This document shows, piece by piece, positions 37,140 through 48,987 of a DNA stretch of 64,000 nucleotides. The position numbers and the translations under genes were made by a program. The stretch's first letter is position 1. Each line of letters starts with the position of its first letter. Source of the DNA: Neoechinorhynchus agilis (lineage: Eukaryota > Acanthocephala); the NCBI GenBank assembly GCA_051530055.1, contig CM121342.1, positions 6,138,001 through 6,202,000 on the forward strand. Direction: 5' to 3'. Below the pieces are notes generated by a model. That model saw only the letters and a program-made list of their open reading frames with translations. It was not told the DNA's origin and ran no database searches.

Positions 37140-37610
37140 GCAAAATCATTCGAATGGAAAAAAGGAGGAATTTATGAATTTTTGTAAGATTTCAAAGGAA
37201 AACATTAACGTAGAATTCAAATTTGAAGGAATTTTTAGGCGACAAGAACGAGAAATAACCGTGAAAATCTTGCAATGATTTCATTCGAATGGAAAAAAGG
37301 AGGAATTTATGAATTTTTGTAAGATTTCAAAGGAAAACATTAACGTAGAATTCAAATTTGAAGGAATTTTTAGGCGACAAGAACGGGAAATAACTCGCAA
37401 AATCTTTCAATGATTTCATTCGAATGGAAAAAAGGAGGAATTGGTGAATTTTGTAAAATCTCAAAGGAAAACAATAAAGTAGAATTCAAATTTGAAGGAA
37501 ATTTACGCGATAAGAACGAGAAATAACCGTGAAAATCTTGCAATGATTTCATTCGAATGGAAAAAAGGAGGAATTTATGAATTTTTGTAAGATTTCAAAG
37601 GAAAGCATTT
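37140..37610. repeat. 135-bp tandem repeat, about 3.5 units
   Basis: Units with TTCATTCGAATGGAAAAAAG and GCGACAAGAACGAGAAATAA, with high identity between copies. Confidence 0.9.
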
Positions 37611-39054
37611 AAGTGAAACGTTTCTACGTGTAAAACCCATTTTAAATGAGGGGTTTTGTGAAATTGAACAAATGCAAAGAATAGAAAACTTCACAATTCA
37701 CAACTCATAAAAAAGAGCGATAAAAACCGATTTTTTTCTTAAGAATGTGACGTACGCACTTCAAATTTCTTCCAGATTTTTAATGCCATTGCAATTCTGC
37801 AATTCAGTTGTGTTGTTCAATCTTCGAAGTTTGTTTCGTTTCTTTGTTGTAGTTTCTTTCTTTTGGCGATGGAATTAAAATCGAAAAATAAGGCTCTAAA
37901 GTGCTCTATTGATGGACGCGAATTATTTTCGAATTCAGATTTCATTAAAACTTAGGAAAGTATTAGATTTTTATTTTAAAGGGATTATGGGTTTTTTAGT
38001 TGAACAACGATGAAAAATTCATGTTATTTTTTTTAAAAAGGATTAGCAGATTTTTAAGTTTAAATCGATTTGATTTACTGAAACAAAATTATTTGCGAAT
38101 TAGACCTTTTAGGTTTTTCTTTTTGTTTTAAGAAAATCAAACTTTAGCGTTTATCAAAAGGATTTTTTGCGCTGAAATTAAATTTTCGACAAAACTATCG
38201 TTCAAAAAAGAACAATTTCTACTTTTTATCATTTTCGGAATATCTCCCAATAGCGCATTTTGAACAAATAAATCTTTATACATTCCGATTTCAAATATTC
38301 TCCATTGAAAACGTGATTTTTTTTGCTCTCTTTGATAATTTTTTGCGTATTTTTTAATTTCCTTACAAATAAAAGCATAAAATGCGATTGAAGGCATAAA
38401 AAATTTCATTAAATCCATAATTTTTTTAGTTTCAGAATGCGCAATTTTTTTATTGCGCACCAGCCAATAATCTTCCAAGAATAATTTTATTATGCGGCAC
38501 GCAACATTTTTCTGTCTCCGAAATCGACCAATAAAAATGATTATAGGTGTATTTTCCGATCTTTGAAAATAAATATTTTATTTTTAGCATTTAAAACGTC
38601 TACCAGAAGTCCTCGTAGATTTGTTTTATACTGTTAAAATACTTTCAATAAATTGAAGATTATGATGAAATTGCTGAAAAACTCCGACTATTTTAGTTTT
38701 GCATTCTTTTTTTTTGAGTTCGGTTGAATTAACAAATTTAAGCCGCCGCCTAAAGGAGTTACAATGAATTTAAAATTCAAAACATCTCAAAGACTCCAGC
38801 CTACGAGTTGGTGCCTTTAGTTGAGATTTGAGACAATCGATCTTTTGCCTCACTAAAACCGCAAGCTGTTCCATTTCTTAAGCAAATTAAAGAAGGTAGA
38901 AATGCTATCTGGTACGAGATCCTTGCCACTCAGTCTAGTCAATGATTTATCGTACCAAACTCCTTAAACGTTTCTCAGTCCTTCTCATAATGCAAGCGTA
39001 GGTCTGAAATACGATAGAAATTCTCTAGAACATCTTTGGGAAAAAATATGAAGC
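37611..39054. other. AT-rich intergenic region
   Basis: A 113-codon minus frame at 38137-38478 (Lys/Ile/Phe-rich, no recognised domain, one possible hydrophobic segment) is the only long frame. It is not called as a gene. Confidence 0.4.
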
Positions 39055-39665
39055 AAATTTGAAATGGAATTCTTTGAGACTTGCTTTTAAAGATTTTTTG
39101 TTGTTTCAATTTCTCTCATTTTCGAAAAAAATTTTAGTGGAATTCTGTAAGACTTGCTATTAAAGATTTTTTGTTGTTTGAATTCCTCTCCTTTTTGAAA
39201 AAAAATGAAATGGAATTCTTTGAGACTTGCTATTAAAGATTTTTTTGTTGTTTGAATTCCTCTCCTTTTTGAAAAAAAATGAAATGGAATTCTTTGAGAC
39301 TTGCTTTTAAAGATTTTTTGTTGTTTGAATTTTTTCCTTTTTGAAATTGAAATGGAATTCTTTGAGATTTGCTTTTAAAGATTTTTTGTTGTTTGAATTT
39401 TTTCCTGTTTGAAATTGAAATGAAATGGAATTCTTTGAGACTTGCTTTTAAAGATTTGTTGTTGTTCAAATTCCTCTCCTGTTTGAAATTGGAATGGAAT
39501 TCTTTGAGACTTGCTTTTAAAGATTTGTTGTTGTTTGAATTTTTTCCTTTTTGAAATTGAAATGGAATTCTTTGCTTTTAAAGATTTTTTGTTGTTTGAA
39601 TTCCTCTTTTTTAAAATTGAAATGGAATTCTTTGAGACTTGCTTTTAAAGATTTTTTGTTGAAAT
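39055..39665. repeat. About 70-bp tandem repeat, nine units
   Basis: Units with GGAATTCTTTGAGACTTGCT and AAAGATTTTTTGTTGTTTGA. The unit length varies. Open frames on both strands follow from the repeat. Confidence 0.9.
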
Positions 39666-39827
39666 TAAGAAAAATAATTTAATATTTCTGATTATTATTT
39701 AGAAGTCTTCGATTTTAAAAAAGCTTCGAATTTCTCGTAGAAAACCTACAAGAAAACTGAGTCTTTAGTTGAGAAAAAACGTTATTTACGGCGGGTTCAA
39801 GAGTTCAAAAGAACGCTACCATTTTTC

Positions 39828-40010
39828 CGAGTTAATGTTTTAAAAATCTTTGAGTAAAAAAGAATGAGGATAATCGGGAAACGCCACTTCTGGATCGTGC
39901 AGAATGACCAGATTCCTGAGGGCTCGCTCAAAATATCAACGTTGTTGGTGATTTTCATCGTTCCCAGGCTTTCAAACAGTGATATAAAGTCTAAACAAAA
40001 ATTAAAAGTT
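39828..40010 (-). pseudogene. Terminal exon of an unknown gene, possibly decayed
   Basis: A 51-bp intron-like stretch (GTAAGTG at about 40045 to TTTTTGTTTAG at about 39992) is followed by FISLFESLGTMKITNNVDI. Then, one frame over, RALRNLVILHDPEVAFPDYP continues to a stop just after HSFLLKDF. The two halves read as one coherent protein end with a one-base shift in a T run. The part upstream of the intron is replaced by a single arm of the foldback family of 2691. I read it as a leftover 3' exon of a host gene. The family is not recognised. Confidence 0.35.
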
Positions 40011-40047
40011 AGATTGTAAAGAATATTCAACGTCGTAAACACTTACA

Positions 40048-40150
40048 AGCAATACTGAAGAAGATCCGAGATAGAGGATCGAAATATTTAATTAAATTTA
40101 ATTACTTTCTCCACTCGAACAAAACAATGATGAACTATCTTTTCAAAAGA
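40048..40150. repeat. Single arm of the 2691 foldback family
   Basis: CTGAAGAAGATCCGAGATAG and GGATCGAAATATTTAATTAA match the right arm at 2826-2880, and the flanking sequence also matches. The left arm is absent. Confidence 0.8.
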
Positions 40151-40630
40151 ATATTCAATAAGTTTTGCAAGTATTTTGACCTATTATCTCAGAAACTTGA
40201 TTTTATTCATTAATCGATTTATAAGAATCATTATTTCAATGTCAATCATCTTCAATCGTATGAAATCCCTTGACTAAAAGACCACAACGAAAAAAAAGAT
40301 TATGCCTTGGGTTATTTTCTTCTTTTTGAATTGACTAATTTTTAAAATATTTCATCGTAAAGTTTGACATTCAAAATTGACCACTTCCGGTTCACCAATA
40401 GATTTCAATCATTGTAATCGTTACGGTGAATTCATCGATATTTTAAGAACCGTTTCTCTGTTTTCGAGCGACCACTTCGATTTTGACTAAGTTAAAAAGC
40501 GCTGATTATTGATATCGATTGAAATCGCCAGGTTTAATGATAAAGGAGGTCATAGAAGCCGAAAGAACCTTTTCTTTATCAATGACGCCACTTTGTTTCA
40601 GACGATCTCTTTTTAAAACCGGCATTATCG

Positions 40631-43186
40631 ATGGATTCGGATGATGGATTAAGAGCCGATCGTCCCGATTTGATTAAGCGATCACCTGATGAAGATATTT
40701 CGAAGCTTCGAACTGAGTTGGTGAGAGCTCGTGGAGAAAGTCGCCGGCTTCTTACCGAGAACAGAATTCTCCGCTCATTGCTCCGAAGGAATACAATCGG
40801 ACCCGAGAGCATAAGAAACTCACAAAGTACATCTTCCACTCCTTTGGCTAATACAACCGAAGATGATTTCGATAGTAGTGAGAGTGGATGCCGGTTATTT
40901 TATCCATCGGTCAAGTTAGGGCTTTCTAATAAGATTTTTAAAATCAATCAATACCGTGAAACGATCGGGTTTTTTCGAAAAGGAACGCGGCGTTTAAAAA
41001 TTAAAAGAATTTATTGATTTCTGGGTGAGGCACTCGAATTTTTTAAAATCAATCAATAACGTGAAACGATTGGTTTTTTCGAGAAGGAACAATTCGCGGC
41101 GTTTAAAAATTAAAAGAATTTATTGATTTCTGGGTGAGGCACTCGAATTTTTTAAAATCAATAACGTGAAACGATCGGTTTTTTTCGGGAAGGAACGCGG
41201 CGTTTAAAAATTAAAAGAATTTATTGATTTCTGGGTGAGGCACTCGAATTTTTTAAAATCAATCAATAACGTGAAACGATTGGTTTTTTCGAGAAGGAAC
41301 AATTCGCGGCGTTTAAAATTAAAAGAATTTATTGATTTGGAGGCACTCGAATTTTTTAAAATCAATAACGTGAAACGATCGGTTTTTTTCGGGAAGGAAC
41401 GCGGCGTTTAAAAATTAAAAGAATTTATTGATTTCTGGAGGCACTCGAATTTTTTAAAATCAATCAATAACGTGAAACGATTGGTTTTTTCGAGAAGGAA
41501 CAATTCGCGGCGTTTAAAAATTAAAAGAATTTATTGATTTCTGGGTGAGGCACTCGAATTTTTTAAAATCAATAACGTGAAACGATCGGTTTTTTCGGGA
41601 GGAACGCGGCGTTTAAAAATTAAAAGAATTTATTGATTTCTGGAGGCACTCGAATTTTTAAAATCAATCAATAACGTGAAACGATTGGTTTTTTCGAGAA
41701 GGAACGCGGCGTTTAAAAATTAAAAGAATTTATTGATTTCTAAGCGAGGCACTCGAATTTTTTAAAATCAATCAATAACGTGAAACGATTGGTTTTTTCG
41801 AGAAGGAACTTGCGGCGTTTAAAAATTAAAAGAATTTATTGATTTCTGGGTGAGGCACTTGAATTTTTTAAAATCAATAACGTGAAACGATTGGTTTTTT
41901 CGAGAAGGAACGCGGCGTTTAAAAATTAAAAGAATTTATTGATTTCTGGGTGAGGCACTTGAATTTTTTAAAATCAATAACGTGAAACGATTGTTTTTTT
42001 CGGGAGGAACAATTCGCGGCGTTTAAAAATTTAAAGGATTTATTGATTTAGGGGCGAGGCACTTGAATTTTTTAAAATCAATAACGTGAAACGATGGTTT
42101 TTTTCGAGAGGGACAATCTTTCACTTCTTTTTTGTATGGCGTGTTTAAATTAAAAGAATGTATTGATTTCGGGGTGAGGCAAATTTTTAAACGGCATACA
42201 AAAAAGGAGTACAATGTTGAGTGCATTGCCGAAATCGATCGGAATCAATAAATTCTTTTAATTTTTACACTCCATAAACAAAAAAGGGCAGATTTATGGC
42301 GAATCTGGTGATTTTAACGGAAGGGAAAGACGTTAAATCAACAAACTTGCGAAACACCCTTGATACCGGAATCAATAAATTCTTTTAAAAAACACATCTT
42401 TTTTTTTGAAGTGTTTAATGACTTTTTCCTTTTTGGGGGGGGGGTACACAAACTCCCAAACACCGAAAACCTCTACTTCAAGTTTTGTAAAAATAATCGC
42501 CAATTGATGCCTCACGAAGCGTTCACCATGCATCTTCTCAAGATTCTCTCCGTCCCAGTGAAGTGGAAATGGCTCGTACAAAGCGACGCAATCTTTCTCA
42601 AATCAGTTTGGATTCCGTTGCAAGTTCAAATGCTGCATTATTAACTGGTGAAGATCACATTGAAAGTTACGAGAAGCTCAATCGTAGTCTTCTTGAAATG
42701 ATTGAGAAGTTAAAGAAAGAGAAAGAAGTGATCGCGAATCAGTACGAACACGAAGAAGAGTTCTTAACGAACGATCTAACCCGTAAACTCGTTCGAATGA
42801 ACACTGAGATGCAGGAAATGAAGAAGTGTTTGGAAGACGAACAAACTAGAGTTGTTTGTAAACTCACTAAAAAGATTTTTAAACTAGAAACGGATATTGA
42901 ACGGAAGCATTCTCAATTAAAGCAACTAAGACACGATAAAGTGGAATTGGAACGCACACTTGAAGAAGAACAAGAACGATTTGTGAATCGGATGTATAAA
43001 CGAATGAGAAATCTGGAGAGCGAAAAGGAGTTTTTATTGGCTCATTGTGAACCTCGCATCAGAGATATGTTGGGGAGATTGGGCAGTGGATGCCGTCCAT
43101 CTCGAGATGGATCGGTTAGAATCGACATTAACCTTTTTGACGATGATACAAACCACGAACGCGATGAGTACAACGACGATGAGTGA
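40631..43186 (+). CDS. CCDC6: CCDC6-like coiled-coil protein
   Basis: Exon 1 (40631-40893) and exon 2 (42559-43186), joined GT-AG in frame, give 296 residues. Exon 1 is an acidic start followed by a coiled coil (SKLRTELVRARGESRRLLTE). Exon 2 contains KEKEVIANQYEHEEEFLTND and DKVELERTLEEEQERFVNRM, very close to human CCDC6 KEKETLAVNYEKEEEFLTND and [20 protein letters not shown]. The coiled coil runs to about residue 245, and the tail is acidic (DDDTNHERDEYNDDE). CCDC6 is a cytoplasmic and nuclear coiled-coil protein linked to the DNA-damage response. The intron holds a tandem array of about 1.2 kb. The length is shorter than human (474), with the loss in the Pro/Ser-rich C-terminus. The donor at 40894 (GTTATT) is weaker than usual, so the exon 1 limit could be slightly different. 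Confidence 0.85.
40915..42110. repeat. About 110-bp array in the CCDC6 intron
   Basis: About ten units with AATAACGTGAAACGATTGGT and AATTAAAAGAATTTATTGAT. Longer and shorter unit variants alternate (with or without AATTCGCGG), a higher-order pattern. Confidence 0.92.
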
Positions 43187-43339
43187 CCTATTCGATGAAT
43201 GTGTAATTCTAAACATTGATTTATTAGCGCGAATTCTAAGCAAGGGCGGGAGGAAATATTGCCTTTGTGGACTTTTTAGATTCGAAAACGAAGATTATTT
43301 GTGATCAGAAAATGAGAACTATCGGGAAGAGGAAGATCG

Positions 43340-43542
43340 AGCTCCTTACACAAGAGAGAAACTTTTTTGACGAGCACGAAAAAACAACTTCATTTTGACG
43401 GTGTTCTATAATCACATTCTCCAAATCCAATCTTTTTAAGTTGCTTTTAAAAACCAAAACATCAATAGACGTAAAGGAAATATCTCAGAATTTTGATCAA
43501 GCGAACATCTCAACTTAGAATTTAATTGGCTGAAATCGATTC
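43340..43542. repeat. 285-bp satellite, partial unit left of the LINE
   Basis: AAGAGAGAAACTTTTTTGAC through ATTTAATTGGCTGAAATCG matches the array at 46278-47249 in the same orientation. The unit is cut by the LINE and resumes after it. Confidence 0.85.
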
Positions 43543-46277
43543 TACTCATAGCGATCATTTCTATAGTTCGAATCTCAACTTTCTGCACCAACAGAAAGCA
43601 AGCCGACACCGATGCCGCCTCCTCGCTCGGAACCTGGATGCTAGACAACAATATGAAGACGGAAACTTGCCCGTCCAAAATGAGCCAAGTGAAAAGACCG
43701 AGGAAACGCCCAACCCAGACACCTTGAACACGCCACTTATCGATCGCGCTCAACCTGAGAAGACCAACGCTGCCGGGCTCCCACGCGTCTCTACTAGTTT
43801 GTGTTCGGTTTGCGGTAAATCTTTTAAATTAACCAATCTGTGGGTTTTGTTTACCCATGGTCCCCGGGATCTCCGCTGTAGTGGGTCTGGTTCTCCACCA
43901 CAATTAACCGAACCTTTTGTGCCTGAGACCCCTCAGATCACCACTGATTCTATTTCGATACCTGATATCGTGCGGTTTCTGCTCAGGAACGTCCTGAAAC
44001 GGATCCCAAAGGGCACACGATATCAGGTCGCCAAAGCATTTACGGGATTGGCCAACGATTGCCTCCAAACGAACCACGGCTCTTCGCCTCCCCGTGCTTA
44101 GTCCTTTGCACCAGAGATGATTCTAAGGTGTCTTTGACATCAACAATCGAAGAAAGGGTGGCCTCCTTCGAACAGACATTTAACGATTTTGAAAGGAATC
44201 TCCGCGAGGTTCGTAAAGGACGTACTAAGGCAGGGTTTCGTTGCGGTTTTTCTAGTCGACCGCTTGACTGGAGTGGACCTGAACCCCTTTGCAAAGGACC
44301 TATTTTTCGGAGCCTCATTGTGTGCGCTCACAAAAAAGAAGGTGGGATTCGTCCCATCGCCGTATCTTCGCCGATACGCCGACTTGCAGGAAAAATTCTC
44401 TGTAAACGTATCACGGAGAAAACCGGGCAGCAACTTCGTCCAGTCCAACTGGGCTGCTGCACATCTTGCGGGGCGGAAGCTATTGTCCACTCGCTCCGAA
44501 ACTTTACTATGAGGAGTTCAGAGCCGTTCGTGATTCTTAAGTGTGATTTTCAGAATGCCTTTAACTCTCTCAATAGAGAAACGATGTTCCGCGCAATTAG
44601 GGATCACGCACCAGAAGCCTTCCAGTATTTTCTCAATGCCTACGGGACGGCGACTCCTTTGCTTTTCGACTCGGTCCAATCGCATTCTCCCTAACAGTAA
44701 ATCCAATAGCGCATTCTCTCCATTCCAGCTTCAACGCTTGGTACTTGGATGACGCTACGCTCGGAGGTGATCCCTCCGTTGTACTGCGCGATTTGGAGAC
44801 GCTGATTAGGGAGACCTCGAAGATGGGCATTGAGCTCAATGCTGGAAAATGTGAGCTCCTTGTATTGAATATTGGAGACGCCGCCAAAGTCAAAGAACTA
44901 ATGGCTGGGTTCGAGGCCGTAGCTCCAGGTCTGAAACTCGTGACTCGGGAACAACTCAGCCTCCTGGGCAGTTGCGTCTTCGATTCAAATGTGGAAGATG
45001 AGATCGGCCATATCATACCGAAACTTTCGTTGCTGTGCGATAGGGTGTGCGCTCTCTCGGCTCATGAAGCCTTGTTTCTCATAAAGAACGCGCTCTTCAT
45101 CCCCAAATTATTGTACAAGGTTCGCACAGCAACATTTTTCAAACACAAAAAAGGATTGGCTAAGCTCGACGGCAAGATGAGGGCTTGTCTCGAGCGTATT
45201 TTAAATGTCCAGCTCTCAGATGAGGCGTGGCGACAAGCTTCTTTGCCTGTGTCATCTGGGGGATTGGGAATTCGGGCACTAGTCGACCTCGCTTTGCCGG
45301 CCTTTCTTGGATCGTTTGAGGGGAGCCTACCAGTCTCGAAGAACATTTTGAAGGAAAAGTTCTGTCTTGACCGGGATTTCGTGGTGGCGGTTGAGGAATA
45401 ATGCCAGCAGACAGGCGCTAACCATGTTCCCGTGAATGGCCTCAGACAGTCGATCTGGGACGGACCTCTTGTCGCGAGAGCTCACAGCTCTCTACTTTCC
45501 GGTTCTCGCGATGGGGTCGTCCGAGCTAGATTGTTGGCAGTTTCGACACGAGAATCTGGGGCGTGGTTGGAGGCTGTTCCTCTGGCATCTGTGGGAACTC
45601 TTCTTACTGACGAGGTAACGAGGATCGCAGTATACTTAAGAGTTGGTCTCCCGATATGCACGCCCCATCGCTGTCGATGTGGGTCTTTGGTTGATGCTTT
45701 CGGGCGACACGGTCTCGTCTGCAGAAGGTCAGCAGGAATGTTCTCACGCCATTCTGAAATCAATAACGCAATTTCTCGGGCGTTGAGAACGGCGAACTTC
45801 CCGAACATCCTGGAACCCGTCCACCTTTGTGGACTAGACGGCCGTAGGCCCGATGGAATTTCGGTCTTCCCGTGGCGGGAGGGCAAATGCCTTCTCTGGG
45901 ACGCAACGTGTGTGGACACCCTCGCAGCCAGCAACATCCCCTACTCCCTCGAAATCGTCGGTGGTGCCGCCAGTGCAGCGGAAAGGAGGAAAATACGGAA
46001 ATATATTCAGTTATCGAGGGCTCACTATTTTGTCCCCTTTCGGGTAGAGACGTATGGAGCGCTTGGCAACTCGGCACTCTGCTCCAGGATCTCTCGAAGA
46101 AATTGAGAGAGGCAACCGGAGACTCAAGAGCAGGTATCTCGCTGGCAGTACAACGAGGCAATGTTGCCAGCGTGATAGCGACAGCCGAAGAAGGAGAGAA
46201 GCTCCAATTTTGCGTACGGTGGTGATTGCACGTTTTGTGCTTTATTATTGTAAAACCTAGAAAAAAGTTTTTGTTAA
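43543..46277 (+). mobile_element. LINE with RT and PD-(D/E)XK-like endonuclease, decayed
   Basis: A non-LTR retrotransposon. In order it holds a zinc-finger-like segment (LCSVCGKSFKLTNLWVLFTH, about 43800-43890), reverse transcriptase (LIVCAHKKEGGIRPIAVSSP at about 44305, the Asp motif KCDFQNAFNSLN at about 44540, and the YLDD catalytic box at about 44742), and a C-terminal Zn-ribbon plus nuclease (HRCRCGSLVDAFGRHGLVCR, then RRPDGISVFPWREGKCLLWD, about 45655-45930). An RT followed by a restriction-like nuclease is the architecture of the R2/NeSL/HERO side of LINEs. Coding switches frame near 44060-44100, 44690-44745 and 46050, and an in-frame stop lies at 45402, so the copy is inactive. It sits inside a satellite unit. 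Confidence 0.85.
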
Positions 46278-47249
46278 TATTCGGCACACTTAAATAAGAA
46301 TTATAAAGGATTTCTTCTCTAGGAATCTCGCGAAAATCTTATTCAAAAGAGAGAAACTTTTTTGAACAGCATGAAAAAACAACTTCATTTTGACGGTGTT
46401 TCATAATCACATTCTCAAAATCCCATTTTTTAAGTAGCTTTTAAAAACCAAAACATCATTTGACGTGATTTTAATAACCAAAAAAGCGAAATATCTCAGA
46501 ATCTTCATCAAGTGAACATCTCACCTTAGAATTTAATTGAGTCAAATCCATTTTTAGTTTAATTTTGGGGAACTTTTTTGAAAGCATGAAAACAACTTAT
46601 TTTGACGGTGTTTAATAATCACATTCTCCAAATCCATTTTTTAAGTAGCTTTTAAACAAACATCATTTGACGTGATTTTAATAACCAAAAAAGAAATATC
46701 TCAGAATCTTCATCAAGTGAACATTCCCTTGAATTTAATTGATCAAATCCATTTTTAGTTTAATTTTGGTTTGTTTGTTTTTTTGTTGGTTTTGGGTTTT
46801 TTGGTGTTTTTTGACGGTGTTTCATAATCACATTCTCAAATCCATTTTTTAAGTAGCTTTTAAAACAAAACATCATTTGACGTGATTTTAATAACCAAAA
46901 AAAGGAAATATCTCAGAATCTTCATCAAGTGAACATATCGCCGTGGAATTTAATTGGCTAAAATCCATTTTTAGTTTAATTTTCGGCACACTTAAATAAG
47001 AATTATAAAGGATTTCTTCTCTAGGAATCTCGCGAAAATCTATTAAAAGAGAGAAACTTTTTTGAACAGCATGAAAAAACAACTTCATTTTGACGGTGTT
47101 TAATAATCAATTCTCCAAATCCCATTTTTTAAGTAGCTTTTAAAACCAAAACATCATTTGACGTGATTTTAATAACCAAAAAGGAAATATCTCAGAATCT
47201 ACATCAAGCGAACATCTCACCTTAGAATTTAATTGACTCAAATCCATTT
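46278..47249. repeat. 285-bp satellite array, outer flank of left arm
   Basis: About 3.5 units with GGCACACTTAAATAAGAATT, GAACAGCATGAAAAAACAAC and AAACATCATTTGACGTGATT. It begins immediately after the XRCC1 stop. The same family, inverted, follows the right XRCC1 copy at 63188. The piece at 46590-46800 is more degenerate. Confidence 0.9.
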
Positions 47250-48852
47250 TTAGTTTAATTTGAAAATTGTTTTATCCGCCTTACATTCAGAATCGTGACA
47301 TTCCTGCAACCACTCGATGCTTACGATTTCAACGCCATTCTTTTTAATTCCCTAATAAAAGAATAAATTGAAATCATAAAACATTTTATTGCGTACTTCA
47401 TTTTCATTCAACCAATCAGATGAATCCGCGACAATTGTCGTCGTTTCTTCGTCCAAAATGCCAGAAACCGAACCGCCGAACGCCGCTATCAGTCGTCTAC
47501 ATTCCCGTTTATCAGCTTCCGATAAATCAGTAGCCAAAAATATTCTTTCATCTTTAAAGACATTCGGAAATTTTATCTGAAATATAGAAAAAAATGTGAA
47601 TTGTCGGACATCGGAGCTTGAAAACCAACGCAACGATTGTCAGCATTGTCCATTCTATTAATTTCTAGAGAAAGAAACATTATTTTACAAAACTTCATCG
47701 ACCAAATCTTTTACCCGGATCATTACGTCTTTGAACATTTCTTTGAACCAAATATCTAAAAACGAGAGAACAAAGAAAAACCAAAGGTAAATGAACTCAC
47801 TTTTCAGTGTCCAATTTTCTTTTCATTCTCTCACAGTCAAGAATCCATTTTTCGGACACAATAATTCCGCCATTTCTATGAGCTTCCTCGTATTTTGGAG
47901 TGTTCGGAAATGCGCATCTATGAGAAAATTAAAACAGAAGATAAAATCGATTTGTTTTTTACATTAAATGCGTGCAAAATTGAGTCCACTTAGGAAAATA
48001 TTGAGCTCCCATTTGAACGGCTTTATCTCGAATTTCCGCTCGGCGTGGATTTTCATAGCCACTTAAAGAAAACTTGCAGCCAACCAAAATCTCGGAAAAA
48101 TGCTGTGAATCAATTGGCTCCTCGGGTTTCTCTATTTTCGTTCGTTTCTCAGACGGTTCAACGTCCATCGTCGGCGATTGGTTGCCCGAATTCATTTTAA
48201 AAAACGATCCTGGTCTGATTCGTTCCGTCGATTTCTCTTCGACGATAAATTCGTTCACGCCAGTTGCCGACGGAACCGAAAATGAAACAAAAAGACGTAA
48301 AAAGAAGAATAAAAAGATTACCTCTTTGGAATTGTTTTTTGCCATTAATTTTATAAACGACAGACCGAACGGCGCATCTTTGTTAAAGTTTTGACTGCAC
48401 ACAATTTTTAGGCGGTCGTATTTTTCTCCCCTTGACGACAAATCGCAATCGTTGAACATTCGAACGCGATTCGGATTCGATTGGTCTCGACTTTCGGTCG
48501 GAGACATTAACATCGACGCAGGCAATAGACTCTGAAAATTGTCGGGCTCACAAGCCCTCCCACCGAATATTTCTACAAAAGCGGATCCATTGTTTCCAAT
48601 ATCGATTCTGCAAATTTCACTTGGACGTTCGAGCTGCACGGTTAAAAAAATCGAAGATGAAGTCCATAAAACCGGCAAAAACACACAAACCTCAACGATA
48701 ACAACGCATTGTCCATCGCACATCGATTTACCCGATCGATCGATTCGGCATGACCATTTCCGGAATGTGTCGGACGAAAGTAAATTACAGGCTGGATAAT
48801 TTGAATCTTCACTACTGACACTCAAAATCGAACTCAGTTTTACCGTTTGCAT
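47250..48852 (-). CDS. XRCC1: XRCC1 DNA-repair scaffold, left copy
   Basis: XRCC1 is the nuclear scaffold of single-strand-break repair. By mirror of the right copy it has six exons and 453 residues. The N-terminal domain (SSILSVSSEDSNYPACNLLS, DIGNNGSAFVEIFGG, SNPNRVRMF, YDRLKIVCSQNFNKDAPFGL) matches human XRCC1 NTD, which binds DNA polymerase beta. BRCT1 follows (ILVGCKFSLSGYENPRRAEI, then THLICAFPNTPKY), and a C-terminal BRCT2 (GIKKNGVEIVSIEWLQECHD). The protein is shorter than human (633) because linkers are compact. The segment KEVIFLFFFLRLFVSFSVPS is hydrophobic and intron-like, starting with a GTAATC donor-like site, but no AG follows at the right place. The nuclear gene pair with the secreted gene is head to head. 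Confidence 0.93.
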
Positions 48853-48987
48853 TTGATCTTAAATGTGACGTTTTTTGAGGAGAACGATGAAATTAAAACA
48901 ACAAAAGCAATTTGAAACAAAACAAAAGTTGAGTTGTGACATACAAAAACGAAGACATTAATACGAGACAATCTTTTTCTTAAGTCA
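48853..48987. promoter_or_regulatory. 135-bp bidirectional intergenic region, left arm
   Basis: Lies between the start codons of XRCC1 (minus) and the secreted-protein gene (plus). It is AT-rich with no clear TATA box. The right-arm equivalent (61449-61583) differs by only a few bases. Confidence 0.5.

Noticed and set aside
38137-38478. 113-codon minus-strand frame
   Set aside because: AT-rich, Lys/Ile/Phe-dominated composition, no recognised domain, no splice or repeat support.
39233-39554. Frames on both strands with Lys/Phe repeats
   Set aside because: Artefact of the ~70-bp tandem repeat.
44140-46287. Long minus-strand frames opposite the LINE
   Set aside because: Shadows of the LINE coding strand. 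The sense strand carries RT and nuclease motifs in order.
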